Below, piece after piece: positions 54,298 to 63,600 of a DNA stretch of 64,000 nt. Position 1 is the stretch's first letter; the number at the start of each line of letters is the position of its first letter. The notes under the pieces were generated by a model. That model was not told where the DNA came from, did no database searches, and saw only the letters and a list, made by a program, of their open reading frames with translations. Origin of the DNA: Methanoculleus sediminis (lineage in GTDB: Archaea; Halobacteriota; Methanomicrobia; Methanomicrobiales; Methanoculleaceae); the NCBI RefSeq assembly GCF_001017125.1, contig NZ_JXOJ01000001.1:139961-203960 (forward strand), written 5' to 3'. Position numbers and translations under genes: made by a program.

Positions 54298-54330
54298 ATG
54301 TATCTGACCTAATAGTGTTGCATGGGAAGC

Positions 54331-54343
54331 GGTATAAACTTTA
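54331..54343. promoter_or_regulatory. bidirectional TATA element shared by tRNA-Lys and RCK-DHH gene
   Basis: GGTATAAACTTTA reads as TATAAACTT on the plus strand and AAGTTTATACC on the minus strand. It sits about 38 bases from the tRNA 5' end and 30 bases from ATG 54369, distances that suit both. Confidence 0.45.
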
Positions 54344-54368
54344 TGGAATCTCCCCGAAAATCGCCGAA

Positions 54369-55871
54369 ATGGAATCCCTTAATACCATGAGAAGTTACAC
54401 CATTGTACGCATGCCTGAGGCGGTCCAGAACGTTTCGAAAGAACGTATCAAATACATCATTCTTGGGTGCGGGAGCACCGGCTACAATGTCGCCGAGGAG
54501 CTCGAGCAGGAGAACGAAGATCTCATCATCGTCGATAAGGACGAGAAGCGGGTGGAGGATCTTCGCGATCAGAAGTACGAAGCGCTCGTCCGCGACCTCC
54601 GTGACCCGAACTTCATGGAAGGGCTGCCCGTGCCGGAGGTCGCGTTCATCCTCGCGAACGATCGGGAAGCCAACCTGACCGCGCTCAAGACCGTCAAGAA
54701 CCGGTATCCGGCGACTTACGTCATCGCACGCGCCACAGACCCGGTCAGCGTCGACCTCCTCCAGCAGGAAGGCGCCGATATCGTCCTCTACCCGCAGGAA
54801 GTGGTCGCGAGAACCGCCATCCACCATATCCGGAAACTGCACTCGTCACGGCTCGCCCTGCGGCTCTACGACATGCTCGCCTCCTGGGAGGGGACGCTCT
54901 GCATCGTCACTCACCTGAACCCCGATCCCGACTCGATATCGAGCGCCATGGCGCTCTCGATGATTGCACGGCACGCGAGCCGCAACAAGCTCAACTGCCG
55001 CATCGTCTACGAAGGGGACATCGGGCACCAGGAGAACCGGGCGTTCATCAATCTTCTCGATATCAAACTGGAGCGGCTCACCCCCCAGATACTCGAGGAG
55101 TGTGACTACATCGCCCTGGTCGATTCGTCCGGGCCCGGCGTGAACAACGAGCTCCCCAGGTCGACCCGGGTCAACATCATCATCGACCACCATAAGAACG
55201 GCGAGCATCCGTCCACCGTCGCCGACTTCATCGACATCCGGCCGGGAGTCGGCGCCACGGCGAGCATCATGACCCAGTACCTGATGGAGCTTGATATCCC
55301 GGTGAACAAGTCGGTGGCAACCGCACTCCTGTACGGTATCCGGGCCGACACCCGCGACTTCAAGCGGAACGTCACCCCCCAGGACCTCAACTACGCGGCG
55401 TTCCTCCTTCCCCTGACCGACTCGGACCTTCTCGACAAGATCACCTCTCCCTCCATGTCGCTCGAGACACTGGAGATCATCGGGAACGCCATCCGGAACC
55501 GCCGGCTCAAGAGCGGCTACCTCTTCTCGAACGTCGGCTACATCAGGAACCGCGACGCTCTCCCGCAGGCGGCCGATATGCTGATCCATCTCGAGGGCGT
55601 GAACACGGCGCTGGTCTACGGCATCAGCGACCAGAACATCATCATCTCGGCGCGGAACAAGGATATCAGGCTCCATCTCGGCAACGTGATGGCCGAGGCG
55701 TTCGGGCCTATCGGCGAGGCCGGCGGGCACGCCACGATGGCGGCCGCCCTGATTCCGCTCAACTACTTCTCCATGGCGAAGGAGAAGGAGGGTCTGCTCG
55801 AGCTGATCATCGATCCGATCCTGAAGAGGTTCTCGAGCATCGTCGGCCTGGACGACGAGGACGGACAATGA
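54369..55871 (+). CDS. RCK_N-DHH phosphoesterase fusion
   Basis: This is a 500-residue protein. Residues about 27-145 form a TrkA-N/RCK Rossmann domain (IKYIILGCGSTGYNVAEEL, DLIIVDKDEKRVEDL). Residues 180-370 form a DHH domain with metal motifs THLNPDPDSISSAMAL, VDSSG and IIIDHHKNGEHPS. The C-terminus matches DHHA1 (NVMAEAFGPIGEAGGHATMAA). DHH enzymes hydrolyse short oligonucleotides or cyclic dinucleotides, and RCK domains bind NAD(H) or nucleotides. An in-frame ATG at 54411 (MPEAVQ) is another possible start. It overlaps mptE in ATGA form. Confidence 0.85.
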   Translation: MESLNTMRSYTIVRMPEAVQNVSKERIKYIILGCGSTGYNVAEELEQENEDLIIVDKDEKRVEDLRDQKYEALVRDLRDPNFMEGLPVPEVAFILANDREANLTALKTVKNRYPATYVIARATDPVSVDLLQQEGADIVLYPQEVVARTAIHHIRKLHSSRLALRLYDMLASWEGTLCIVTHLNPDPDSISSAMALSMIARHASRNKLNCRIVYEGDIGHQENRAFINLLDIKLERLTPQILEECDYIALVDSSGPGVNNELPRSTRVNIIIDHHKNGEHPSTVADFIDIRPGVGATASIMTQYLMELDIPVNKSVATALLYGIRADTRDFKRNVTPQDLNYAAFLLPLTDSDLLDKITSPSMSLETLEIIGNAIRNRRLKSGYLFSNVGYIRNRDALPQAADMLIHLEGVNTALVYGISDQNIIISARNKDIRLHLGNVMAEAFGPIGEAGGHATMAAALIPLNYFSMAKEKEGLLELIIDPILKRFSSIVGLDDEDGQ

Positions 55872-56491
55872 GGTTTTCAGACTGGGAGCCTCACTACACT
55901 GCAATTTTAGCGTATTTCGGGTTCGAGCGCGAGGCGGACGAGGCGGCCGCCCGGGTGCTCGCGGATCTTGCCGACCGCGACGACGTCGGGCTGCTTGAAA
56001 CGCTCCTCCGGGGGAGGCCGGTGACGGTCTGCGGGAACGCCCCATCCCTCCCCGGGGAACTCGACCGGATCGAGGGGACGGTGCTTGCCGCCGATGCGGC
56101 GGCGGAGGTGCTCGCGGATCACGGTATCCGGCCGGACGCGGTCTTCACCGACCTCGACGGGGCGACGGACGTCTTCATCGACCTCTCGGAGCAGGGGACG
56201 GTGATGGTCGTGCACGCCCACGGCGACAACGTCCCGCTCCTCCGCCACTGGGTTCCGCGTATCCCGGGGCCGCTCGTCGCGACCACGCAGGCGGCACCGC
56301 TCCCTCACGTCCACAACTTCGGCGGGTTCACCGACGGCGACCGGGCGGTCTTTGCCGCCGACGAACTCGGGGCGGCGAGCGTCCGGATCGTCGGGTTCGA
56401 TCTCGCCGACAGAAATGTCGATCCCCTCAAGCGGGGGAAACTCTACTGGGCGGGGGAACTCCTGCGCCTGATCGGGTATGACCTCCAGTAA
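55868..56491 (+). CDS. mptE: 6-hydroxymethyl-7,8-dihydropterin pyrophosphokinase (MptE-like)
   Basis: A 207-residue MptE-type enzyme that adds pyrophosphate to hydroxymethyldihydropterin in tetrahydromethanopterin synthesis. Blocks seen are VTVCGNAPSLPGEL (near 51), PDAVFTDLDGATD (near 90), VVHAHGDNVPLLRHWVPRI and TTQAAPLPHVHNFGGFTDGDRAV. The start overlaps the RCK-DHH stop by four bases, so the two proteins are translated together. Confidence 0.88.
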   Translation: MRFSDWEPHYTAILAYFGFEREADEAAARVLADLADRDDVGLLETLLRGRPVTVCGNAPSLPGELDRIEGTVLAADAAAEVLADHGIRPDAVFTDLDGATDVFIDLSEQGTVMVVHAHGDNVPLLRHWVPRIPGPLVATTQAAPLPHVHNFGGFTDGDRAVFAADELGAASVRIVGFDLADRNVDPLKRGKLYWAGELLRLIGYDLQ

Positions 56492-56505
56492 ACCATTGAT
56501 CTAGA

Positions 56506-56591
56506 CTCACGCGAAGCCGCGAAGGACGCGAAGGGAAGGGACAAGGGGGTTCAGTCACATGGTCTTCGCGGCTTCGCGCTCTTCGCGTGAG
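56506..56591. repeat. family B inverted repeat element (CGCGAAG arms)
   Basis: The left arm CTCACGCGAAGCCGCGAAGG (56506-56525) continues ACGCGAAGGG. The right arm GTCTTCGCGGCTTCGCGCTC (56562-56581) continues TTCGCGTGAG. The 25-base spacer contains AAGGGACAAGGGGG. Confidence 0.85.
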
Positions 56592-56630
56592 GCAACGGTT
56601 CAAATGCTACCGGGAGGAGTGAGATAACAC

Positions 56631-58283
56631 ATGCCAGAGTCAACTAACGCCCTCATCATCGACGGCTACGTCGACGAGCCTGCGTGCCTCGGCGTCGCGC
56701 CCTATATCTCCCCGTACATCCGCGAGGTCGCCGGTGCCCTTGCCGGGCACGGATACGCGGCCCGCTACGTCACCATCGACCAGATCCGGGCCGATCCCAC
56801 CCTCGCCGCCGGCTACGGACGCGGCGACCTCGTGGTGATGATCGCCGGCCTGACGGTGCCGGGGGCATACATCGGCGGGAAACCCGCGACCCTGACGGAG
56901 ATCCAGCAGCTCGGGATCCTGCTCCGGCAGCCGACCACGGCGATCGGCGGGCCGATCGCCTTCGGCTACGCTCCGGGAGGCGGGAAGAGGGCGATCCGGC
57001 AGGCGATCGCCGGGTTCGGCGTCACGCTCTCGGGCTCACCCGCGGTCGCGCTGGATAACTGGCTCTCGGGCGGGGAACCTTCCGGCACGGGGGATTACTC
57101 CCTGACCGATCCCTGGGCTGCAGCGGGTGCCGGTATCATATCGCAGCACCCGGCATTCCCCTACGTAATGTGCGAACTCGAGACCGCGACCGGGTGCTCG
57201 CGGGCGACGGTCGGAGGGTGCTCGTTCTGCACCGAGCCGTTCTACGGGCTCCCGCGCTACCGGAGCATCGAGGGGATAGCAGAGGAGGTTGCGGCGCTCC
57301 ATACCGCTGGCGCCCGCCACTTCAGGCTCGGCCGGCAGCCGGATCTCCTCGCCTACAACAGCAACGGCGGCGGGGAGTTCCCGGTTCCGCGCCCCGGAGC
57401 ACTCGAAGAACTCTTCTCGGCCGTCCGGGAGAACGCCCCTGACCTCAAAACCCTGCACATCGACAACATCAATCCGGGCACCATCGCCCGGCACGAGGAC
57501 GCGGCACGGGCGGCGCTCGAGGCGATCGTCGCCGGCCACACCCCCGGCGATACCGCGGCGTTCGGGATGGAGACCGCCGATCCGGCGGTTGTCGCGGCGA
57601 ACAACCTCAAGGCCATGCCGGACGATGTCTTCCGCGCGATCGAGGTCGTGAACGAGGTCGGGGGGAAGCGGACGAAGGGCGTCCCCGAGCTCCTTCCTGG
57701 CCTGAACTTCATCGTCGGCCTCGCGGGGGAGACGCCGGTGACGTTCGACGCAAACGAGGCGTTCCTCCGCCGGGTGCTCGACGCCGGTCTTCTCGTCCGG
57801 CGGGTGAACATCCGGCAGTTGATGCCGTTCGAGGGAACAGAGGCCTACGATGAGAACACCCTCGGGAAGCACGACGCCCGGTTCCGCTCCTTCAAGGAGT
57901 GGGCGCGGAAGGAGTTCGACGAGCCGATGCTCCGCCGTGTCTTCCCCGTCGGCACCGTCCTTCCGGAGGTCGTCGTCGAACTTCCTGGAAAACCATCGTT
58001 CGGCCGGCAGATGGGCTCATACCCCATCCTCGTCGGGATCCCCCTCGACCTCGCGGAAAGGACGGTGCTCGACGCCGTCGTGGTCGACTGGGGGATGCGG
58101 TCGGTGACGGCCCTCCCCTGCCCGGTGGAGGTCAACACCCTGCCGGTCGCGGCGCTCCGGTGGATCCCGGGGGTGGGCAAGAAGAGGGCCGCGACGATCG
58201 CCGCCCGCCGGCCTTTTAGCAGCCCCGAAGAGTTCCGGGAGGTCGCCGGGGAGACGGGGATCGAGGACGTGATGGTGTTTTAG
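56631..58283 (+). CDS. radical SAM protein with atypical cysteine spacing and C-terminal HhH
   Basis: A 550-residue protein of the COG1031 type (radical SAM with a C-terminal helix-hairpin-helix). The N-terminal domain resembles a B12/Rossmann fold (LVVMIAGLTVPGAYIGGKP). The SAM cluster motif is C189-x7-C197-x2-C200 (GCSRATVGGCSFC), wider than the usual CX3CX2C. FHLGR-like RHFRLGRQPDLLAYNSNGGG and GLNFIVGLAGETPVTFDANE follow. The C-terminus has ALRWIPGVGKKRAATIAARR, an HhH. It may act on nucleic acids; function unproven. Confidence 0.85.
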   Translation: MPESTNALIIDGYVDEPACLGVAPYISPYIREVAGALAGHGYAARYVTIDQIRADPTLAAGYGRGDLVVMIAGLTVPGAYIGGKPATLTEIQQLGILLRQPTTAIGGPIAFGYAPGGGKRAIRQAIAGFGVTLSGSPAVALDNWLSGGEPSGTGDYSLTDPWAAAGAGIISQHPAFPYVMCELETATGCSRATVGGCSFCTEPFYGLPRYRSIEGIAEEVAALHTAGARHFRLGRQPDLLAYNSNGGGEFPVPRPGALEELFSAVRENAPDLKTLHIDNINPGTIARHEDAARAALEAIVAGHTPGDTAAFGMETADPAVVAANNLKAMPDDVFRAIEVVNEVGGKRTKGVPELLPGLNFIVGLAGETPVTFDANEAFLRRVLDAGLLVRRVNIRQLMPFEGTEAYDENTLGKHDARFRSFKEWARKEFDEPMLRRVFPVGTVLPEVVVELPGKPSFGRQMGSYPILVGIPLDLAERTVLDAVVVDWGMRSVTALPCPVEVNTLPVAALRWIPGVGKKRAATIAARRPFSSPEEFREVAGETGIEDVMVF

Positions 58284-58290
58284 AGTGCTC

Positions 58291-58374
58291 TCTTCGCGGC
58301 CTTCGCGGCTTCGCGCGAGTTAGCAGCGTATGGAGTAGCCGATCCCTCGCGCGAAGCCGCGAAGAACGCGAAGT
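58291..58374. repeat. family B inverted repeat element (CGCGAAG arms)
   Basis: The left arm TCTTCGCGGCCTTCGCGGCT (58291-58310) continues TCGCGCGAG. The right arm CGCGCGAAGCCGCGAAGAAC (58348-58367) continues GCGAAG. The flank AACGCGAAGTTCGGTAGA also follows the copy near 8680, which reads AACGCGAAATTCGGTAGA. Confidence 0.8.
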
Positions 58375-58453
58375 TCGGTAGACGGGTGCTGACGACTTCC
58401 CCTTGGCGACTCGTACTTCGCGTAAGGCCGACTCTCCCTTCACATCTCCTATG

Positions 58454-59590
58454 CTACTCTTCTTCCCGCAGTTCCATCACCCGCAGAACGTCCGTCCGGG
58501 TCACGATCCCGACCAGGGTGTCGTCCTCGACGACGGGAATCCTCCCGATCTCCTGACCTGTTATGATCCGGAGCGCGTCGATGAGCGGCGCCGACGGCAG
58601 GAGGGTGGTCGGGTCCCGGGTCATGACGTCGCGCACCTGCATCGCCTCCCGGTCGATCGGCGAGATCTTGTGAACGTCGGCGAGGGCGATGATCCCGACG
58701 AGCGATCCCCTCTCCACCACCGGGAATCCGAGGTGCTTCGTTTCGTACATCATGTCCACCACCCGGGGCAGCGGCATCGTCGGTTCCACAGTGACGACGG
58801 GGCTGCTCATCGCGTCAGCTACGGTGACGTCCTGCAGCAGGACGTTGTAGCGGAGGAACGTGGCCTCCTGGTTCGCTCCGATGTAGATGAAGAAGGCGAT
58901 GATGATCAGGATAGGATTCAGGAGCAGGAGCCCGACGATCCCGAAGAGGACGGCGAACCCTTTCCCGACGTCGGCGGCGATCCGGGTCGCACGGGAGAGC
59001 GGCATCCGGCGGGCGAGCCATGCCCGCAGCACGCGCCCGCCGTCCATGGGAAACGCCGGGAGGAGGTTGAACCCGAAGAGCAGGACGTTCAGGAGCCCGA
59101 GGTAGCCGAAGGTGAAGATCAGGACGCCGGCGACTCCCGGATCCAGATTGATCGCCGCAACGACGTAGACGAGGGCGGCGGAGACGATGCCGACCGCAAG
59201 GCTCGTCAGCGGCCCCGCGAGCGCCATGGGCAGTTCGATCTTCGGGTCCGGCATCGTCTCCTCCATCTGGGAGACGCCGCCGAGAATGAGGAGCGTGATG
59301 CTGTGGATCTCAATTCCTTTCGCTTTCGCGATGAGCGAGTGGGCCATCTCGTGGATGAAGACGCCGAAGAAGAGGCCGAGCGCCACGACGATTCCGAGGA
59401 TGTAGGGGTTGAACCCCTCCGTAATCAGTGTCGTGTCGATTGGAACGCCGAAGAGGACCTCGATCAACCCGGTCGTGAGCAGAATCTGGCTCCCGATGAT
59501 CCATGCGAAGAGGGGGATCACCAGAAGAAAACTCCAGTGCAGTTTGACCGGAATCCCGGCCAGGGTTCCAATCTGTAGCGACGCTTCCAT
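58454..59590 (-). CDS. M50 site-2-type metalloprotease with CBS pair
   Basis: This is a 378-residue membrane protein. Residues 1-240 form an S2P/M50 zinc protease with HEMAH (80-84, zinc ligands and Glu81) and NLLPAFPMDGGRV, with the third ligand Asp. Residues 245-375 form a pair of CBS domains (VADAMSSPVVTVEPTMPLPRV; VRDVMTRDPTTLLPSAPLID) that bind adenine nucleotides and may gate cleavage. It probably cuts membrane-bound factors. The start ATG 59590 has family-typical sequence right after it. Confidence 0.92.
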   Translation of the reverse strand: MEASLQIGTLAGIPVKLHWSFLLVIPLFAWIIGSQILLTTGLIEVLFGVPIDTTLITEGFNPYILGIVVALGLFFGVFIHEMAHSLIAKAKGIEIHSITLLILGGVSQMEETMPDPKIELPMALAGPLTSLAVGIVSAALVYVVAAINLDPGVAGVLIFTFGYLGLLNVLLFGFNLLPAFPMDGGRVLRAWLARRMPLSRATRIAADVGKGFAVLFGIVGLLLLNPILIIIAFFIYIGANQEATFLRYNVLLQDVTVADAMSSPVVTVEPTMPLPRVVDMMYETKHLGFPVVERGSLVGIIALADVHKISPIDREAMQVRDVMTRDPTTLLPSAPLIDALRIITGQEIGRIPVVEDDTLVGIVTRTDVLRVMELREEE

Positions 59591-59642
59591 GAAAAGGAGT
59601 ATCTTTTTATCATTTATAGTAATATACCTTCAGAGGATACCG

Positions 59643-59906
59643 ATGAGAACACAGATCACAGAGATGTTCGGATTACGCGTCTATACCGACAGAGCTGTCT
59701 TTATCGGGAACGTTGACGATGTCGTGCTTGATGTGGACCAGAAAAAGGTCGACGCCCTTGCAGTCGGCGAGCTCAACCCCGAGATCGGAGAGGTAAAGGG
59801 TTACACCGGGTTGCAGATCCCCTTCCGCGTCGTAAAGAGCGTCGGGGATATCGTCATCGTCCGCCACATCCCCGGGCTCTTCAAATTGCCGGCAAAAGAC
59901 GACTGA
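59643..59906 (+). CDS. small PRC-barrel domain protein
   Basis: An 87-residue single-domain PRC-barrel (MRTQITEMFGLRVYTDRAVFIG, VDALAVGELNPEIGEVKG, GDIVIVRHIPGLF). Such proteins are common in methanogens and are thought to bind RNA-processing or membrane partners; the actual role is unknown. It diverges from the M50 protease gene by about 50 AT-rich bases. Confidence 0.85.
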   Translation: MRTQITEMFGLRVYTDRAVFIGNVDDVVLDVDQKKVDALAVGELNPEIGEVKGYTGLQIPFRVVKSVGDIVIVRHIPGLFKLPAKDD

Positions 59907-59947
59907 GCGCGATGCCCGCTCTTTCCGGGGCTCCCTGACGATAGAAT

Positions 59948-60682
59948 ATGGATATGAAAGACCGTGAGATATTCTCGACCCTCACGATATTCCCCCCTGT
60001 TTTTGTCCGGCTCGACGGCCGTGCCTTCCACCGCCTGGCACGTGCGCTTCATCTCAAAAAGCCGTTCGATCCCGCCTTCAACGAGAGCATGCGTGCGGTC
60101 TGCCGCTACCTCCTCACCGGAAGCGGCCTCTCTCCCGCGTTTGCCTACACCTTCTCCGACGAGATCAGCCTTTACTTCTCGACGCTGCCGTTCTCCGGGC
60201 GGGTGGAGAAGCTCGACTCCGTGATCGCCGCGGCTGCGGCGAGCAAACTCACGATCGAACTTAGGTGCACGGAGCCCCTTGCGTTCGACGCCCGGACGAT
60301 CCCCGCGGCGGGGGAGTTTGCGATCGAGTATCTGGTCTCGCGCCAGAACGAGGCGTGGCGCAACCACATCAACGCCTACTGCCAGAACGCCCTCGTCGAG
60401 GAGGGGATGACCGCCCGGGAGGCCGCCGCGGCGCTCCGGGGGATGCAGTCTGAAGCCATGCACGAGATGATGTTCGAGCGGGGCGTCAACCTCGCGGCAA
60501 CGCCGGCGTGGCAGCGGCGGGGAACGCTCCTCTACCGGGACGAGTGCATAAAAGAGGGGTATAACCCCGTGACGGGGGAGACCGTCGAGGCCGTACGGGC
60601 CTGCATCCGGGAACCGGAGGAGACGCCCCTCTTCTCCACGGAGGAGGGCGCGGCCCTGATACGGTCACTCACCGGCGCGTGA
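59948..60682 (+). CDS. thg1: tRNA(His) guanylyltransferase (Thg1-like)
   Basis: A 244-residue Thg1-type 3'-5' polymerase. The catalytic fold shows FVRLDGRAFHRLAR near residue 20 and FSDEISLYF near 67, giving the paired metal-binding acids. QSEAMHEMMFERGVNLAATPAW matches the HxIxN region. In archaea such enzymes can add several nucleotides to repair tRNA 5' ends. The 3' end overlaps the convergent ileS by 18 bases. Confidence 0.92.
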   Translation: MDMKDREIFSTLTIFPPVFVRLDGRAFHRLARALHLKKPFDPAFNESMRAVCRYLLTGSGLSPAFAYTFSDEISLYFSTLPFSGRVEKLDSVIAAAAASKLTIELRCTEPLAFDARTIPAAGEFAIEYLVSRQNEAWRNHINAYCQNALVEEGMTAREAAAALRGMQSEAMHEMMFERGVNLAATPAWQRRGTLLYRDECIKEGYNPVTGETVEAVRACIREPEETPLFSTEEGAALIRSLTGA

Positions 60683-63600
60683 GATGCCGATCTGCATCTG
60701 CACGCCTTCCACGTCCCAGTCCTTTTCGAGCGCAAAGGGCTCCGCCGGCTTCTCCCCGTTGCGGCCGACGGTGAGGGCTGCCGCCCGCACCTCCCCGGCA
60801 ATCTCCTTCTGCCACTCCTCTTCTGCGATGAGCGAGGCCACCCGATCGTCGGCGACGTCCACGGCCGCGACGATGAAGTCGTCGACGTTCAGGTCGAGCT
60901 GGCGGCGCATCTCCTGGATCCGCCGGATCACCTCGCGGGCGTATCCCTCGGCCTCCAGCGCCGGGGTGAGGGTGACGTCGACGTAGACCGTCGCGTCCTT
61001 CATGGGCGCGGCAAAGACGCCCTCGGGAAGGGCTTCCGCGAAGGTGACGTGGCGTTCGGCGATCTCGTAGCCGTCGAGTTGAGCCTTTCCGTCCCGCTCG
61101 ATGGCGGTTTTCAGGGCGGTGCCGTCCGCGCTCTCTATCAGCGCCTTGACCTTCGGGCCCTCCTTGCCGAACTCCGGGCCGATCGCCCGCATCACCGGCT
61201 CGGCCTGCCAGAGGATCCGGTCCCACCTTCCGGTAACGACCCTGACCGCCCGGGAATTTGCCCGGTTCAGGGCGAGTTCGTTCAGGTTTTCGAGAGCCGT
61301 CTTCACCCCGTCGCTCCCGGTGACCACGACGGTCTCGGAGACCGGCCAGCGGAGTTTGCGTCTCCCGTTCTGCCGGGCGGTGGCGACCGCGTCGTCGAAC
61401 GACCGGATGACCTCCATGGCGCTCTCGAGGTCGGGCGCGATCAGGAGATCGTCCGCCTCCGGCCAGTCGAGCATATGGACACTCTTCGGGTCGCCCGCAA
61501 GGCGGAGGTTGCCGTAGATCTCCTCGGCGATGTGGGGCGTGAACGGCGCAAGGAGCGCGGTCAGGCGACGCATGACGTAGTATACCGTCTCGTAGGCGTA
61601 CCGCTTCTCCGGCGAATCCTCCTCGAGCCACATCCTCGGCCGGACGAGCTGGACGTACCAGCGGGAGAGATCCTCGAGGATGAAGGCGGCGAGCGTCCGC
61701 GTCACCTTATGGAGGTGGTACTCCCGCATGTCCTCGGCCATGGTCCGGGCGAGCGAGTTTAGCCGGGAGATTATCCAGCGGTCTTCCTGGGGCATACCGT
61801 TGATATTGGCCCGGACGAACGAGTCGTCCCAGAGGCCGCCGTCGCCTGCCGCGGGCTCGAACGAGTCGAGAACCATGTAGGGGAGCGGGAACCGGTAGAC
61901 GTTCCAGAGGATGTTGAGCGTCCGGTGGATGGTCTTTACGCTGTCCCAGTTGAACTTCAGGTCGTCCCAGGGAGCGTTCGCCCAGAGGACGTAGAACCGC
62001 AGAACGTCGACGCCGAACTGGTTCACCACCTCTTCGGGCGTCACCACGTTGCCGAAACTCTTGCTCATCTTGCGCCCGTCGGCGTCGAGAGCGAACCCGT
62101 GCATCAGGACGCTCTTGTAGGGGGCGCGGCCGAACGCCACGGTGCTCGCCCCGAGCTGGGAGTAGAACCAGCCCCGGGTCTGATCCTGGCCTTCGGTGAT
62201 GAAGTCCGCCGGCCAGAGGCGGTCGAAGGCCTCGCGCTCCCTGGGGAACCCGAGGGTCGCCCACGACGCGACCGCCGAGTCGAACCAGACGTCGAAGATG
62301 TCGGCGACCCGGCGCATCTCCCCGCCGCAGGAGCACGGGATGACGATCTCGTCCACGTAGGGCCGGTGTGGGTCGGGAACCTTTACGCCCGACCGCTCCT
62401 CGAGTTCGGCGACGGTGCCGATGACGGTTCGCTCGCCGCACCGTTCGCACTGCCAGATGGGGATGGGGATGCCCCAGTAGCGTTGCCGGGAGATGCACCA
62501 GTCGCGGGAGTCCCTGACGAAGTCGTGGAACCGGGCGCTTCCCGCCCACTCGGGGTACCACTTCACCTTCGCGATCTCCTGTAGCATCGGTTCGCGGATC
62601 TCGGTGGCCTTCAGGAACCACTGCGCGGTCGCGCGGTAGATGATGGGGGTCTTGCACCGCCAGCAGTGGCCGTAGCGGTGGGTGATCGTCCGCCGGGCGA
62701 GGAGATAGTCGCCGAGCGCGTCGATGACGAGATCATTTGCGTCCCGGACGTACATATCGGCGAACGCCCCGGCCTCCTGGGTGAAGCACCCGCCGGCGTC
62801 GACCGGGCAGAAGACCTCGAGCCCTTCCTGGATGCCGACCAGGTAGTCGTCCCACCCGTGCCCGGGAGCGATGTGAACGAGACCGGTGTTCTCGAGTGCG
62901 ACGTAGTCCGCCGCGACGACCCGGTGCCGGATCTCCGCCTGGCGGGGGACCTGGCCGGCGAGCGGCGACGTGTACTCCGTTCCGACGAGGTCGCTGCCGC
63001 TCGCCCGCTCAAGGACGGTGTAGTCCTGGTAGCGGCCCATCTTCAGGACGGACTCGACGAGTTCGTCGGCGATCCAGAGGATCTCCTCGCGGCCGTCCTT
63101 CTTCGCCGCCACCCGCGCGTAGGTGAACCCGGTGTTGACCGCCACCGCGACGTTCGCGGGGAGCGTCCACGGCGTGGTCGTCCAGATCACCAGGTACTCG
63201 TTCTCACGCCCGGTAATCGGGAATTTGACGAAGATGGAGGGGTCGGTCTCGTCCCAGTATTCCACCTCCGAGTCGGCGATCGCCGTCTCGCACCGGGGGC
63301 ACCAGTTCACGACCCGGTGGCCGCGCTCGAGCAGCCCGCGCTCTTCCGCCCGCTGGAGCGCCCACCACGCGGACTCGATGTACTCCTCCTTGATCGTCTG
63401 GTAGGGGTCGTCGAAGTCGAGCCAGATGCCGAGCTGCCGGAACTGGTCGCTCATGATCTCCATGTGCGTCACGGCGAACGTCCGGCACTGCTCGATGAAC
63501 GCGGCGATCCCGTAATCTTCGATGTCCTTCTTGGAGGTGAACCCGAGCTGGTGCTCGACCTTCACCTCGATAGGGAGGCCGTGCATGTCGTAGCCGGCCC

